Of a stretch of DNA of 64,000 nt, positions 36,834-47,590 are shown one piece after another (the stretch's first letter is position 1; each line of letters begins with the position of its first letter). The stretch covers positions 1-64,000 of the forward strand of contig NZ_WKFH01000002.1 of NCBI RefSeq assembly GCF_014884385.1, written 5' to 3'. Both the position numbers and the translations under genes were made by a program. The DNA comes from Phycobacter azelaicus (GTDB taxonomy: Bacteria; Pseudomonadota; Alphaproteobacteria; Rhodobacterales; Rhodobacteraceae). Below the pieces are notes generated by a model. The model did not search any database, had not been told where the DNA came from, and was given only the letters and a program-made list of their open reading frames with translations.

Positions 36834-37952
36834 ATGAAGAAGGCCTTGATCACGGGTGTCACGGGTCAGGATGGATCGTATCTTGCGGAGTTTCTGCTGG
36901 AGAAAGGATACGAGGTGCATGGCATCAAACGCCGGGCCTCGCTGTTCAATACCGACCGGATCGATCACATCTTTGAGGATCCCCACACGGACAATGCGCG
37001 TTTCAAACTGCATTACGGCGATCTGACCGACAGCTCCAACCTGACCCGGATCCTGTCGGAAGTGCAGCCCGATGAGGTCTATAACCTTGGTGCCCAGTCC
37101 CATGTGGCCGTCTCTTTCGAGGCGCCGGAATATACCGCCGATGTGGATGCCATGGGCACCCTGCGCCTGCTCGAAGCGATCCGCTTCCTGGGGCTGGAAA
37201 AGAAGACCCGTTTCTACCAGGCGTCTACGTCCGAACTTTACGGGTTGGTGCAGGAAATCCCGCAAACCGAAACCACGCCTTTCCATCCGCGCTCCCCTTA
37301 TGCGGTGGCCAAGATGTACGCCTATTGGATCACGGTGAACTACCGCGAGGCCTACGGGATCTATGCCTGCAACGGCATCCTGTTCAATCACGAGAGCCCG
37401 CGCCGCGGCGAGACCTTCGTGACGCGCAAGATCACCCGCGGTCTGGCCAATATCGCGCAAGGGCTGGAGCCCTGTCTTTACATGGGCAATATTGATGCGC
37501 TGCGCGACTGGGGCCATGCCAAGGACTATGTGCGCATGCAGTGGATGATGCTGCAGCAGGAGGCGCCGGAAGATTTCGTGATCGCCACCGGCGTGCAATA
37601 TTCGGTACGCCAGTTCATCGAATGGAGCGCGGCCGAGCTGGGCATCACCCTGGAATTCTCCGGGGAAGGTGTTGATGAGATCGCCACCGTGGCTGCTGTC
37701 GCGGGCGACAAGGCGCCGGCGCTGAAGGTGGGGGATGTGATCCTGCGTATCGATCCGCGCTACTTCCGCCCCGCCGAGGTCGAGACGCTCTTGGGCGATC
37801 CGGCCAAGGCCAAGGCGAAACTGGGCTGGGTGCCGGAAATCACCGTGCAGGAAATGTGCGCCGAGATGGTCCGCGAGGATCTGAAGGCGGCGCAGCGCTC
37901 CCGTGTGCTGATGGAGCACGGCTATGACACGCCGGTCGCCCGCGAGGACTGA
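36834..37952 (+). CDS. gmd: GDP-mannose 4,6-dehydratase
   Basis: A 372-residue SDR that converts GDP-D-mannose to GDP-4-keto-6-deoxy-D-mannose. Motifs: [82 protein letters not shown] and [16 protein letters not shown], all characteristic of Gmd. AGAGGAAT lies upstream of the ATG. It heads a four-gene operon; the next start is 4 bases after its stop. Confidence 0.96.
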   Translation: MKKALITGVTGQDGSYLAEFLLEKGYEVHGIKRRASLFNTDRIDHIFEDPHTDNARFKLHYGDLTDSSNLTRILSEVQPDEVYNLGAQSHVAVSFEAPEYTADVDAMGTLRLLEAIRFLGLEKKTRFYQASTSELYGLVQEIPQTETTPFHPRSPYAVAKMYAYWITVNYREAYGIYACNGILFNHESPRRGETFVTRKITRGLANIAQGLEPCLYMGNIDALRDWGHAKDYVRMQWMMLQQEAPEDFVIATGVQYSVRQFIEWSAAELGITLEFSGEGVDEIATVAAVAGDKAPALKVGDVILRIDPRYFRPAEVETLLGDPAKAKAKLGWVPEITVQEMCAEMVREDLKAAQRSRVLMEHGYDTPVARED

Positions 37953-37956
37953 GGGC

Positions 37957-38892
37957 ATGAGTGCAAAACCACGTCTGTTCCTCACTGGCGGCGGTGGCAT
38001 GGTGGGGCGCAATATCCAGGATCATGCGGCGGCTGCCGACTGGGAGATCCTGGCGCCGCGCAGCGGCGAGCTGGACCTGACGGATGCGGGCGCGGTGGCT
38101 GCCTATCTGGAGGCGCACAAGCCCGATCTGGTCATCCACGCGGCGGGGCGTGTGGGCGGCATTCAGGCCAATATGGCCAATCCGGTGGCTTTCCTTGATG
38201 AAAACCTGCGCATGGGGCGCAATGTCATCATGGGCGCGCGGGCGGCGGGCGTCACCCGGCTGATCAATCTGGCCTCCACCTGCATGTACCCGCGTGAAGG
38301 TGAAAATCCCTTGCGCGAGGAGAGCATCCTCACCGGCGCGCTGGAGCCCACCAACGAAGGCTATGCCCTGGCCAAGATCATGGCCATGCGCCTGTGCGAC
38401 TATATCCGGCAAGAGGATCCCGTGGCGCTTTATAAGACGCTGATCCCCTGCAACCTTTATGGCGCCTACGACAAGTTCGACCCCAAGCATTCGCATCTGT
38501 TGCCGGCCATCATCCACAAGGTGCATCAGGCGATGAAGACGGGCGCGGCTGAGGTCGAGATCTGGGGTGACGGCACCGCGCGGCGTGAATTCATGTTCGC
38601 CGCTGATCTGGCCGATGCCATCTGGAAGGCGGCGGGCGATCTTGAAACCCTTCCCGGCGCGATGAACATCGGTCTGGGCCACGATCATTCGATCAACGAC
38701 TATTACGCCACGGTGGCCGATGTGATCGGCTGGCAAGGGTCTTTTACCCATGATCTGAGCAAACCCGTCGGCATGAAACAAAAGCTATGCTCGACCGAGC
38801 GGCAGACCGCCTGGGGCTGGCAGGCGCCGACCTCGTTGCGCGACGGCATCGCGCAGACCTATCGCTATTACCTGGAAAGCGGACACGCATGA
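37957..38892 (+). CDS. colC: GDP-L-colitose synthase-like 5-epimerase/4-reductase (Fcl paralogue)
   Basis: A 311-residue SDR close to GDP-L-fucose synthase, with cofactor loop LTGGGGMVGRNI, HAAGRVGGIQANMANP, ASTCMYPREGENPL, TGALEPTNEGYALAKI (Tyr/Lys pair) and IPCNLYGAYDKFDPKHSHLL. These variants (MYPRE.ENPL, NEGYALAKI, YDKFDPKHSH) look more like ColC than Fcl as I remember them. The decisive point is the ColD-type gene next to it. It would convert GDP-4-keto-3,6-dideoxy-D-mannose to GDP-L-colitose. The start at 37957 follows GAGG; an upstream frame start at 37924 lies inside gmd. Overlaps colD by 4 bases. Confidence 0.8.
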   Translation: MSAKPRLFLTGGGGMVGRNIQDHAAAADWEILAPRSGELDLTDAGAVAAYLEAHKPDLVIHAAGRVGGIQANMANPVAFLDENLRMGRNVIMGARAAGVTRLINLASTCMYPREGENPLREESILTGALEPTNEGYALAKIMAMRLCDYIRQEDPVALYKTLIPCNLYGAYDKFDPKHSHLLPAIIHKVHQAMKTGAAEVEIWGDGTARREFMFAADLADAIWKAAGDLETLPGAMNIGLGHDHSINDYYATVADVIGWQGSFTHDLSKPVGMKQKLCSTERQTAWGWQAPTSLRDGIAQTYRYYLESGHA

Positions 38893-40055
38893 CATTCAAG
38901 TACCCTCTTGCCACCTCCTCCTGGGATCAGGCGGAACAGGATGCGCTGCAGCGCGTGATCGCCTCGGACATGTTCTCCATGGGTCCCGAGGTGCGCACCT
39001 ATGAAGACCAGTTCGCCGCCCAGTTCGGCAGTAAATACGCCGTCATGGTCAATTCGGGCTCCTCGGCGAACCTGTTGATGACGGCGGCGCTGTGTTTCAC
39101 CAAGAATCCCGATCTGAAACTGGAGCGCGGCGACGAGATCATCGTGCCGGCGGTCAGCTGGTCCACCACCTATTACCCCTTGGGCCAGTATGGCCTCAGG
39201 ATGAAGTTCGTCGACATCGACCGCGAGACGTTGAACTACGATCTGGCGGCGCTTGAGGCGGCCATCACCGATCAGACCCGCGCCATCATGGTGGTGAACC
39301 TTCTGGGAAATCCAAATGATTTTGACGCCATCAAAGCGCTGATCGGCGATCGCAAGATCGTCATGATCGAGGACAATTGCGAATCCATGGGCGCCACATA
39401 CGGCGGCAAGGAGGCCGGCACCTTCGGCGTCATGGGCACGTTTTCCTCCTTCTTCTCGCATCATATCTCCACCATGGAAGGGGGCATGGTGGTCACCGAT
39501 GACGAGGAGCTGTACCACGTCATGCTGAGCTTGCGCGCCCATGGCTGGACCCGCAACCTGCCGAAATTCAACCATGTCACCGGCGAGAAATCGGATGATC
39601 CTTTCGAGGAAAGCTTCCGCTTCGTGCTGCCGGGCTACAACCTGCGCCCGCTGGAGATGTCCGGCGCGCTGGGGCAGGAGCAGCTGAAAAAACTGCCGGG
39701 CCTGATCGAGGGGCGCCGCGCCAACGGGGCATTGGTGCAGGAAAAGCTGTCGGATCATCCCAAGTTCATGATCCAGCGCGAGATCGGCAACTCAAGCTGG
39801 TTCGGCTTTTCGCTGGTGATCCGCGACGGCGCCGATCTGCCCCGCGCCGATCTGGTGAAACAACTGGCAGCAGCCGGGTTCGAATGCCGTCCCATCGTGG
39901 CGGGCAATTTCGCGAAGAACGAAGTGATGAAATATTTCGACTATGACATTCACGGGACCCTGACCAATGCCGATTACATTGATGCCCACGGGCTGTTTGT
40001 CGGCAACCACCACTATCCGATCCCCGAGGCGGTAGAGGCTCTGGCGGCGCTCTGA
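38889..40055 (+). CDS. colD: GDP-4-keto-6-deoxy-D-mannose 3-dehydratase, ColD type
   Basis: A 388-residue PLP protein of the aminotransferase fold. The usual Schiff-base lysine is replaced by His in FFSHHISTMEGG, aligned with the Lys of FHPVKIVTTAEGG in PseC of the same plasmid. This His is the hallmark of ColD (and of the RfbH class), which remove the 3-hydroxyl instead of transaminating. MVNSGSSANLLMTAAL and VMIEDNCESMGATYGG form the PLP site. It uses GDP-4-keto-6-deoxymannose from Gmd. Starts within the colC stop (ATGA). Confidence 0.9.
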   Translation: MTFKYPLATSSWDQAEQDALQRVIASDMFSMGPEVRTYEDQFAAQFGSKYAVMVNSGSSANLLMTAALCFTKNPDLKLERGDEIIVPAVSWSTTYYPLGQYGLRMKFVDIDRETLNYDLAALEAAITDQTRAIMVVNLLGNPNDFDAIKALIGDRKIVMIEDNCESMGATYGGKEAGTFGVMGTFSSFFSHHISTMEGGMVVTDDEELYHVMLSLRAHGWTRNLPKFNHVTGEKSDDPFEESFRFVLPGYNLRPLEMSGALGQEQLKKLPGLIEGRRANGALVQEKLSDHPKFMIQREIGNSSWFGFSLVIRDGADLPRADLVKQLAAAGFECRPIVAGNFAKNEVMKYFDYDIHGTLTNADYIDAHGLFVGNHHYPIPEAVEALAAL

Positions 40056-40103
40056 GGGGCGCTGCGGCACAAAAGCGAGCCGGGGCAGCAAAGGAATTGA
40101 GGC

Positions 40104-41567
40104 ATGAGTGCAGGTGCAATGATCACTCCGGTTCTGCTCTGTGGTGGCTCCGGTACCCGGCTGTGGCCCTTGTCGCGCAAGAGCTACCCCAAGCAATTTG
40201 TGCCCCTGCTGGGCGAAGAGACCCTGTTCCAGGCTTCGGCCCGGCGTTTGTCGGGGGCGGATTATGCGGCCCCCATGGTACTGACCAATTCCGACTTCCG
40301 CTTTATCGTGACCGAGCAGCTGTCCGCCGCGGGCATCGACCCCGGCGCGGTGCTGATCGAGCCTGCGGGGCGCAACACGGCCCCTGCGGTGCTGGCTGCG
40401 GCTCTATACCTAGAGAAAACCGACCCCGAGGGGCTGATGCTGGTGGCGCCTTCGGATCACGTGGTGCCCGATGCCGAAGCGTTCCGCGCCGCCGTGGCAG
40501 CGGGGCAGGGGGCGGCGGCTGCGGGCCAGATCGTGACCTTCGGCATCAAGCCCACCCATGCGGAAACCGGCTATGGATATCTGGAGCTGGACGGGGATCC
40601 CCTTCAATTTACACCGGATTTCACCCCCCACGCGATCGGCCTGAGACGGTTTGTCGAAAAACCGGGGGTGGCCCGCGCCGAAGAGATGCTGGCCTCGGGC
40701 CAGTTCCTGTGGAATGCGGGTATCTTCCTGTTTTCCGTGAAGACCATTCTGGACGCCTTCCGCGCCCATGCGCCGGATCTGCTTGACCCTGTGCGTGCTG
40801 CGATCACCCAAGGGGCGCCGGATCTTGGCTTCTTCCGGCTCGACCCCGGCGCCTGGGAGGGCTGTCCGGCGATTTCGATCGACTATGCGGTGATGGAGAA
40901 GGCAGACAACCTGACCGCCGTACCTTTTGCGGCCGGCTGGTCCGATCTGGGCGGCTGGGATGCGGTCTGGCGCGAGGCCGGCCCGGATGAAAGCGGCGTT
41001 GTCACCTCGGGGCCGGCCACCGCGATCGACTGCGAGAACAGCCTGATCCGCTCCGAGGACGAAGGCCTTGAGGTGGTGGGCATCGGTCTCAAGGACGTGA
41101 TTGCCGTGGCCATGCCCGATGCGGTGCTGGTGGCCGATACCAGCCGCGCGCAGGACGTCAAACAGGCGGTTGCGGCGCTCAAGGCCAAGTCTGCCCATCA
41201 GGCCGAGGCCTTTCCCAAGGATCACCGCCCCTGGGGCTGGTTCGAAAGCCTGGTGATGGGGGAGCGCTTCCAGGTGAAGCGCATCCACGTGCACCCTGGC
41301 GCGGCGTTGTCGCTGCAGTCGCATCACCATAGATCAGAGCATTGGATCGTGGTCGAAGGCACTGCCAAGGTCACCGTCGACGACGAGGTCACACTCGTGA
41401 CCGAGAACCAGTCGGTCTATATCCCGCTTGGCGCGGTGCACCGGCTGGAGAACCCCGGCAAGGTCCCGATGGTGCTGATCGAGGTGCAGACCGGCAGCTA
41501 CCTGGGCGAGGATGACATCATCCGCCATGAGGACCTTTACGCGCGGGGGCAGGGGGCCAGGGGCTAA
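40104..41567 (+). CDS. manC: Mannose-1-phosphate guanylyltransferase / mannose-6-phosphate isomerase
   Basis: A 487-residue type II bifunctional enzyme: N-terminal guanylyltransferase (PVLLCGGSGTRLWPLSRKSY, PKQFVPLLGEETLFQ, FVEKPG) and C-terminal cupin phosphomannose isomerase (HRPWGWFESL, LSLQSHHHRSEHWIVVEGTA, YIPLGAVHRLENPG). It supplies GDP-mannose to gmd. No dedicated phosphomannomutase is in the window; glmM downstream or a chromosomal manB would have to provide Man-1-P. Confidence 0.95.
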   Translation: MSAGAMITPVLLCGGSGTRLWPLSRKSYPKQFVPLLGEETLFQASARRLSGADYAAPMVLTNSDFRFIVTEQLSAAGIDPGAVLIEPAGRNTAPAVLAAALYLEKTDPEGLMLVAPSDHVVPDAEAFRAAVAAGQGAAAAGQIVTFGIKPTHAETGYGYLELDGDPLQFTPDFTPHAIGLRRFVEKPGVARAEEMLASGQFLWNAGIFLFSVKTILDAFRAHAPDLLDPVRAAITQGAPDLGFFRLDPGAWEGCPAISIDYAVMEKADNLTAVPFAAGWSDLGGWDAVWREAGPDESGVVTSGPATAIDCENSLIRSEDEGLEVVGIGLKDVIAVAMPDAVLVADTSRAQDVKQAVAALKAKSAHQAEAFPKDHRPWGWFESLVMGERFQVKRIHVHPGAALSLQSHHHRSEHWIVVEGTAKVTVDDEVTLVTENQSVYIPLGAVHRLENPGKVPMVLIEVQTGSYLGEDDIIRHEDLYARGQGARG

Positions 41568-41817
41568 CCCGGCCACTGTCTTGAAAGGGCGACCGTTGAA
41601 AGAGGCGTTTTTCGCCTGCCTGATCGTGGTTTAGCGATCGGGGGCGACGAGCCATGTAAATTGTCTGCAAAAACCAGGCGAGGTCTCAAGTAGTTATAAA
41701 CCCTAGGGCGATATGGTCCGTCTGTTTCGCGTATTGTCCCATTGGCCAGTAAGGGATCGGAGGCGGCCTTGGGCGATACAAACCGGGAATGACCAATACG
41801 CACATAGGAAACAGACA

Positions 41818-44481
41818 ATGGCCAAAACGCCCCCTTCAGACACGCGGTCCAGAGCGCGCCGCGCCAATTTCCTGTCAAGTATCAGTGCCAAGCTTGTCCT
41901 GATCATTCTTGCCATGGGAGGCGTCTCTGCCGGCGCTGCAGTCCTGGTCACAACGGTTTTTGCGCGTGTTTCTGACGATATGGGCGTTCTGACGGGGGAC
42001 ATGCTGCCCCAGATGGAGGTCAGCGCTCAACTGACCGAGGCAACCGGGCTGACGCGGACCGTGATGACCGATATCCTTTTGGCCGACGATCCGGGCGCAT
42101 TGTCTGCTTTGCGTGAGCAGGCTACGGCGGCGGCCGGACAGGTGCAGGAGGGCGTTGCCGCGCTCCCCGCCGAGCTGCGTGCCGATTATGAGGTTCTGGC
42201 CACCGACGCGGCGCAGGCGGTTGAAACGCTGACCGAGGCCCGCGCGACCACCTTTGCCAATGATGCACGGACCATGGCCCAGGTCGATTCCCTGCAAGAG
42301 CATGCTTTCACCCTTCAGATGCATCTGATGGAGGCTGCGCAGGAGGCCTCTTCGGCACTTGCGGAGGGGGGCGAGAACACGATGGTTGCCCTTGAAGAGT
42401 CCCTGGCCGTTCTGGTGAATGAAGAATTCACCAGGCTGCAGAACCTTCTCGAGGCGCAGGCTGAAATCAACCTTCTGTCAGGTGTGACCATGGCTTTGGG
42501 GCAGACCCGTGCCCCGGCCCTAAAACGCCAGCTGGCCGCGATGGCCGAAAACTCGACCGCCGCCCTGGCCGATCTGCCCGAGCAGCTGACCGAAATGGAC
42601 GTGGATCCGGTCGAGGCTGAGGTGGTGGCCAACGCCCTGGATACTTTTGACCGGATGATGACCGCCAGCCGGTCGGAGCAGAAAGAACTGCGCCCGCTGG
42701 TTCTGGACCACCGCCAGGCCAGCGACAACGTGTTGAGAAAAGCGATTGAAGATACGATCTTCACCCTGGAAATCGTCGCCGATGAAACCGCCGAGGACAG
42801 CCGCGATGCGGTGCAAAGCCTCTTGGACAACGAAATCGGTTTGCTGAACCAGCTTCTGGAGATCAACACCCAGATCAACGCCCTGCAGGTCAATGCGCTG
42901 CAGGTTCTGGCCGCAGACCAGATCGCGGACGTGCGCGCTGCGGCCGAGCCGTTGCAAGCCGCAGCCACGGCCCTGCTGGCCTACCGGGATTTTGCAGATG
43001 GCAAGATTGCGTCGGATCTGGAGGGGATTGCCGCCGATACGGACCCCGATACCGGCCTCGTCGCCTCGCGCATTGCCTCCATCACGGCGGAAGGCGATAC
43101 GGTGGCCGCCTCGCAGCAGGCTGTCGAAGCAGTGGCCATAATTGCCCGCCGCGCCGTCAAGCTCAGTGCGGAGAACCAGTCGGCCATCGCGCAGATGGCC
43201 ATGTCCGTTTCGGATGAGGTGAAGTCCGCCCAGGTCCAGATGCAGACACTATGGGCGGTTTCGGCCGCTGTGCTGCTGGGGGCGCTGGTGCTGACCCGGC
43301 TTTTGATTTCCCGCCCGTTGATGCGGATCAGCCAGACCACCGAAAACCTGGCAGGTGGCGATCTGAGCCCGGTCGAAGGCTTTGAGCGCGCCAGCACGGA
43401 AATCCACCGCATCGCCCAGGCCCTGTCGGTGTTCCGCAATGGTCTCGTGGAAAAGGAAGAGATCGCCCGCGCCGCTGAGGCCGAGCGGCAGGAACACCTG
43501 GCCCAGCAGACCGCAGCAGTCAGCGCCATTGGCAAGGGGCTGGAGCGGCTGTCTGAAGGGGATCTGACCGTGCGTATCGATGCACCGATGAGCGCTGGCT
43601 ACACCAAGCTGCGCGACGATTTCAACGCCGCCCTTGAGGTGCTGGAAGACTCCGTGCACAGCCTCAGCCAAAGCGGTCAGTCCACCGCCAGCGGCACCAC
43701 CGAGATTTCCGGCGCCGCGCGCGATCTGTCCGCGCGTTCAGAGCATTCGGCGCAGACCCTGGCCTCGACCGCGGCGGCGCTCAACCAGCTGACGGTTTCG
43801 GTCGAAAGCACCGCTCAGGCCTCGGGAGAGGCCACCGTTTCGGTCGAGACGGCCCATCGCAATGCCAGCGAAAGCCTTGAGGTGGTCCAGCGGACCTTCA
43901 CGGCGATGGAAGCGATCAAGGAAAGCGCCGCCAAGATCGCCCGGATCATCGACCTCATCGACAGTATCGCCCAACAGACCAACCTGCTGGCGCTCAATGC
44001 CGGGGTCGAGGCGGCCCGGGCGGGATCCGTCGGCAAGGGCTTTGCCGTGGTGGCCTCCGAGGTGCGCACTCTGGCGCATCGCTCCAAGGAGGCGGCGACC
44101 GAGATTGCCACCCTGGTGGCCGAAAGCCAGGAACATGTGGACATGGGCGCTGAACTGGTCGGGCGCACCGGCGAGGTGATCAACGAGATTTCCCAATCGG
44201 TCGCCACGGCGGCGGATCTGATGCAGAATATCTCGCGCGCTTCGGCGGAACAGGCGACCAACCTGCAGGAGGTCAATGGCGCGGTGGCCAATCTTGATGA
44301 TGCCACCACCAAGAATGCCGCCCTCTTTGAGGAGGTGACCTCGTCCTCCATCGCCCTGTCCCAAGAGGCGCAGGCCATGGCCGCAGCGCTGGAGCGTTTC
44401 CGCACCGGTCGCGCCGACGGCGGCCAGTCCGGCACGGGGGACTGGGACGATATGGAGGAGGCCCCGCGCCTGTCGGCCTAG
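41818..44481 (+). CDS. Methyl-accepting chemotaxis protein
   Basis: An 887-residue chemoreceptor: membrane helix 1 (~24-48), a long periplasmic all-helical sensor (~49-476, with internally repeated helical segments), helix 2 (~480-498, [14 protein letters not shown]), HAMP, and a signalling domain (~620-860). Its hairpin tip reads [20 protein letters not shown] (GVE where most have AIE). The ATG at 41818 follows AGGAAACAG; a longer frame starts at 41713. It stands alone between manC and the convergent glmM. It probably couples surface-sugar production and motility; ligand unknown. Confidence 0.93.
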   Translation: MAKTPPSDTRSRARRANFLSSISAKLVLIILAMGGVSAGAAVLVTTVFARVSDDMGVLTGDMLPQMEVSAQLTEATGLTRTVMTDILLADDPGALSALREQATAAAGQVQEGVAALPAELRADYEVLATDAAQAVETLTEARATTFANDARTMAQVDSLQEHAFTLQMHLMEAAQEASSALAEGGENTMVALEESLAVLVNEEFTRLQNLLEAQAEINLLSGVTMALGQTRAPALKRQLAAMAENSTAALADLPEQLTEMDVDPVEAEVVANALDTFDRMMTASRSEQKELRPLVLDHRQASDNVLRKAIEDTIFTLEIVADETAEDSRDAVQSLLDNEIGLLNQLLEINTQINALQVNALQVLAADQIADVRAAAEPLQAAATALLAYRDFADGKIASDLEGIAADTDPDTGLVASRIASITAEGDTVAASQQAVEAVAIIARRAVKLSAENQSAIAQMAMSVSDEVKSAQVQMQTLWAVSAAVLLGALVLTRLLISRPLMRISQTTENLAGGDLSPVEGFERASTEIHRIAQALSVFRNGLVEKEEIARAAEAERQEHLAQQTAAVSAIGKGLERLSEGDLTVRIDAPMSAGYTKLRDDFNAALEVLEDSVHSLSQSGQSTASGTTEISGAARDLSARSEHSAQTLASTAAALNQLTVSVESTAQASGEATVSVETAHRNASESLEVVQRTFTAMEAIKESAAKIARIIDLIDSIAQQTNLLALNAGVEAARAGSVGKGFAVVASEVRTLAHRSKEAATEIATLVAESQEHVDMGAELVGRTGEVINEISQSVATAADLMQNISRASAEQATNLQEVNGAVANLDDATTKNAALFEEVTSSSIALSQEAQAMAAALERFRTGRADGGQSGTGDWDDMEEAPRLSA

Positions 44482-44506
44482 GGGCTTCCGTCTGCGCGAA
44501 AGGGGA

Positions 44507-45850
44507 TCAGGCGCTGGCGGCCTCGACGGCGGCGACCACCTGATCCACCGTTTCTGTCAGCAAGCTGTCATCTTCGCATTCCGCCATCACCCGGATCAGC
44601 GGCTCGGTGCCGGATTTGCGGATCAGGAGCCGTCCTTGCGCCTTGAGCGCGGCCTCGGCATCGCGGATCGCAGCCTGCACCGGGGCGGCCTCCAGCGGAG
44701 TCTGCCCGGCGCCAAAGCGCACGTTCTTCAAAAGCTGCGGCACCGGGGTGAACTGGCGCAGCAGCGCCGAGGCGGGCTTGTTCGTCTGCATCATGGCCGC
44801 CAGCATGTGCAGTCCTGCCATCAGCCCGTCGCCTGTGGTGGCATGATCGCTCATGACGATATGGCCGGATTGTTCACCGCCCAGGTTGTAGCCCTCGGCA
44901 CGCATCTTTTCGACCACATAGCGATCGCCTACGGCGGTGCGCGCCAGGGTCAGCCCCTTGTCCTGCAGGTAGCGCTCCAGTCCGAGGTTGGACATGACCG
45001 TTGCCACCAGGGTGTTGCGCGCCAGCTGACCGGCCTCGGCCCAGCGACTGGCCAGCAGGGCCATCAGCTGGTCGCCATCGGCCACCTGGCCGTTTTCGTC
45101 GATCAGGATCACCCGGTCCGCATCACCATCCAGGCAGATCCCCACATCGGCGCCATGGGCCACCACCGCCGCGGCCGCAGCATCGGGCTGGGTCGAGCCG
45201 CAGCCGAGGTTGATATTGGTCCCGTCGGGAGAGATCCCGAGGGGCACCACATCGGCGCCCAGCTCCCACAGCACCTCGGGGGCGGTGCGATGGGCGGCGC
45301 CATTGGCGCAGTCCAGCACCACCTTCAGCCCATCCAGGCGAATGCCGCGCGGCAAGGAGGATTTCACCCGCTCACCATAGCGGAAACGGGCATCGTCGAT
45401 ACGCTTGGCCCGGCCGATGTTCTTGGGCTGGGCCAGGTCGACGCCGTTTTCGATCAGCGCTTCGATTTCCATCTCGGCCTGATCGGACAGTTTGAACCCG
45501 TCGGGGCCGAAGAACTTGATGCCGTTGTCTTCGGCCGGATTGTGGCTGGCCGAGATCATCACGCCAAGGTCGGCGCGCATCGAGCGGGTCATCAGCCCCA
45601 CCGCGGGCGTCGGCACTGGCCCCAGCAGCAGCACATTCATACCGGTGGAGGTAAGGCCCGCCGTCAGCGCGTTTTCGAACATGTAACCGGACAGGCGCGT
45701 GTCCTTGCCGATCACCACCCGGTGCACCCCGCCGGCCTCGCGGCGGAAATAGCGCCCCACGGCGGCGCCGATGCGCAGGGCCATTTCGGCGGTCATCGGG
45801 TGGATATTGGCGGTGCCACGCACGCCATCGGTGCCAAAGAGCTTGCGCAT
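44507..45850 (-). CDS. glmM: Phosphoglucosamine mutase
   Basis: A 447-residue alpha-D-phosphohexomutase of the GlmM type. It starts [20 protein letters not shown], with the phosphoserine loop [19 protein letters not shown], the metal loop [13 protein letters not shown], the sugar loop [10 protein letters not shown] and the phosphate-binding [12 protein letters not shown]. It interconverts glucosamine-6-P and -1-P on the way to UDP-GlcNAc, the precursor of pseudaminic acid, QuiNAc and related sugars. ATG 45850 has AGGAGA four bases upstream. It is normally a chromosomal housekeeping gene, so its presence on a plasmid is notable. Confidence 0.95.
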   Translation of the reverse strand: MRKLFGTDGVRGTANIHPMTAEMALRIGAAVGRYFRREAGGVHRVVIGKDTRLSGYMFENALTAGLTSTGMNVLLLGPVPTPAVGLMTRSMRADLGVMISASHNPAEDNGIKFFGPDGFKLSDQAEMEIEALIENGVDLAQPKNIGRAKRIDDARFRYGERVKSSLPRGIRLDGLKVVLDCANGAAHRTAPEVLWELGADVVPLGISPDGTNINLGCGSTQPDAAAAAVVAHGADVGICLDGDADRVILIDENGQVADGDQLMALLASRWAEAGQLARNTLVATVMSNLGLERYLQDKGLTLARTAVGDRYVVEKMRAEGYNLGGEQSGHIVMSDHATTGDGLMAGLHMLAAMMQTNKPASALLRQFTPVPQLLKNVRFGAGQTPLEAAPVQAAIRDAEAALKAQGRLLIRKSGTEPLIRVMAECEDDSLLTETVDQVVAAVEAASA

Positions 45851-46163
45851 TTCGTCTCCTGTTCGCGGCGTCAAACCCGCCGTCACACGGTGTGATATGC
45901 CCTCTGGCCTGAAAGAGGGCATGCAGGCTGCGAGAAAGTCACAGATAGATGCACCGAAGCGGGCGCGGCTGCAAGAGCGCCGTGGCGGGGCAGGGGATTG
46001 ATGCCGATGATCGCGCAGGCAGGCGCTGGCTGTGGGGGCTGCGCGCGCCCTGATCGGGAAATCGCAACCTTGTTGCGGCCAGATGCAGAACCTGATGCGC
46101 GCCCGCGCCTGACCCTTGCCAACTCCAGCCCAGACCAGACCCGCCAAACCTGAAAGAGTGCCT
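45851..46163. other. Divergent region between glmM and the DUF2793 gene
   Basis: 313 bases without a trustworthy gene. It has a 7-bp hairpin, GCCCTCT (45899-45905) with AGAGGGC (45914-45920), 50-70 bases upstream of glmM, which could sit in its leader. No glmS-like ribozyme or known riboswitch is visible. Confidence 0.4.
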
Positions 46164-47564
46164 ATGTCCGACAGATCCCCTGCGCTTTCCCTGCCGCTTC
46201 TGATGCCCTCTCAGGCGCAGAAACACGTCACCCACAACGAAGCGCTGATGCGCCTTGATATGCTGGTCCAGCTGGCGGTGCTCAGCGCCGATCAGCCTGC
46301 GCCTCCGTCCCAGCCGGGTCTGGGGGAGCGTCATATCGTCGGAGCGGGCGCCAGTGGAGACTGGGCGGGGCACGCGCGCGAGATCGCCCTTTGGGACGGA
46401 ATGATCTGGCTGTTCGTGCCGGCCTCCCCCGGCTGGCGGGCAGATGTCGTACCCACGGGCCAGAGCTTGCGGTTTGACGGCACAGACTGGCAGCCGGCTC
46501 TACCGGTTCTGCAGAACCTGCCCGCTCTTGGCATCGGGGCGGCGGCGGATGCTGCGAACCCGTTGAGTGTCGCGGGGCCGGCCACGCTGTTCAGCCATGC
46601 CGGGGCCGGACATCAGCTCAAACTGAACAAGTCCGGCGCGGGCGATACTGCGAGCCTTCTGTTTCAGACCGGCTGGTCCGGGCGGGCCGAGATGGGCACG
46701 GCGGGGACGGATGATTTTTCGATCAAGGTCAGCAGCGATGGCAGCAGCTGGCACACGGCGCTTGAGATCGACCGCAGCGATGGCCGGATCCGCTTTCCGA
46801 AGGGCAGCCCGGATCTGCGCGCGCGGCTTGATGCGGCGCGCCTCTATCATGTGCGCCCGGATGGCTCGGACGCCAATGATGGGCTGAGCGATACCCCGGG
46901 CGGGGCCTTTGCGACCGTGCAAAAGGCGATAAATACGGCTCTAACACTGGATAATGGCCCCAATTCCGTGGCGATTGCACTGGCGCCGGGCAGCTACGGA
47001 GAGGCGGTTGTGATCGACCGCCCGCTGATTGGTAGCGGCCCCTTGCAGATCACGGGCAACGCGGGTGCCCCCGCCTCGGTCAGCCTGGATCGTGTCACCT
47101 GCCGGGATGGGGCGCATGTCCGCCTTGAGGGGGTGGCGCTGGTTGCGGCAGATGCGCTGCGGGCCGAGGCAGGCGCGCGGGTAGAGCTCGCTGATCTGCA
47201 TCTGATCGGCAGCGGTACCGGGCTGCATCTGGACAGCGCCGAGATCACCTGCAGCGGCACGGATCTTTTTTTGGGCAGCGCTCTGACCGGTCTGGCGAAC
47301 TTGCGCGGTCATGCCCGGCTACGGGCCTCGGGCAGCAGCTTTACCTTGGGCACCGGGATCACATGGACGAGCGGCGCGCTGGATCTGAGCGGCTTCTGCC
47401 ACGCGGATCTGACCGGCGTGGTCTTTGCGGGTGATACGGCAGGCTGCGCCGGGCCGCGCTATCTTCTGGCGCAGGGGGCGATTCTGGATAGCGGCGGGGC
47501 AGGGGGCAGCTTTGTGCCCGGCTCAACCCCGGGCACCAGCAGCAGCGGTGCGCAGTCCCTTTAG
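46164..47564 (+). CDS. DUF2793 protein with right-handed beta-helix domain
   Basis: A 466-residue protein. The N-terminal ~100 residues match DUF2793 ([54 protein letters not shown]), a module of phage and gene-transfer-agent-type proteins in alphaproteobacteria. After a linker, residues ~240-450 form a pectate-lyase-like beta-helix: [19 protein letters not shown] and [14 protein letters not shown], then short beta-strand rungs. No signal peptide. It sits among export genes and could bind, trim or anchor the polysaccharide. The ATG at 46164 is preferred over 46116. Confidence 0.72.
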   Translation: MSDRSPALSLPLLMPSQAQKHVTHNEALMRLDMLVQLAVLSADQPAPPSQPGLGERHIVGAGASGDWAGHAREIALWDGMIWLFVPASPGWRADVVPTGQSLRFDGTDWQPALPVLQNLPALGIGAAADAANPLSVAGPATLFSHAGAGHQLKLNKSGAGDTASLLFQTGWSGRAEMGTAGTDDFSIKVSSDGSSWHTALEIDRSDGRIRFPKGSPDLRARLDAARLYHVRPDGSDANDGLSDTPGGAFATVQKAINTALTLDNGPNSVAIALAPGSYGEAVVIDRPLIGSGPLQITGNAGAPASVSLDRVTCRDGAHVRLEGVALVAADALRAEAGARVELADLHLIGSGTGLHLDSAEITCSGTDLFLGSALTGLANLRGHARLRASGSSFTLGTGITWTSGALDLSGFCHADLTGVVFAGDTAGCAGPRYLLAQGAILDSGGAGGSFVPGSTPGTSSSGAQSL

Positions 47565-47590
47565 ACCTGCATCCTTAGACTGGCGCAGGC

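Noticed and set aside
37957..38892. GDP-fucose synthase as the end of the pathway
   Set aside because: Possible from the sequence alone, but the directly overlapping ColD-type gene makes colitose the better reading. I kept this as the alternative.
38889..40055. Perosamine-type aminotransferase
   Set aside because: The position of the Schiff-base Lys is His, which fits the ColD 3-dehydratase and not a transaminase.
45851..46163. Riboswitch or glmS-type ribozyme upstream of glmM
   Set aside because: Only a simple 7-bp hairpin is visible; no conserved core that I recognise.
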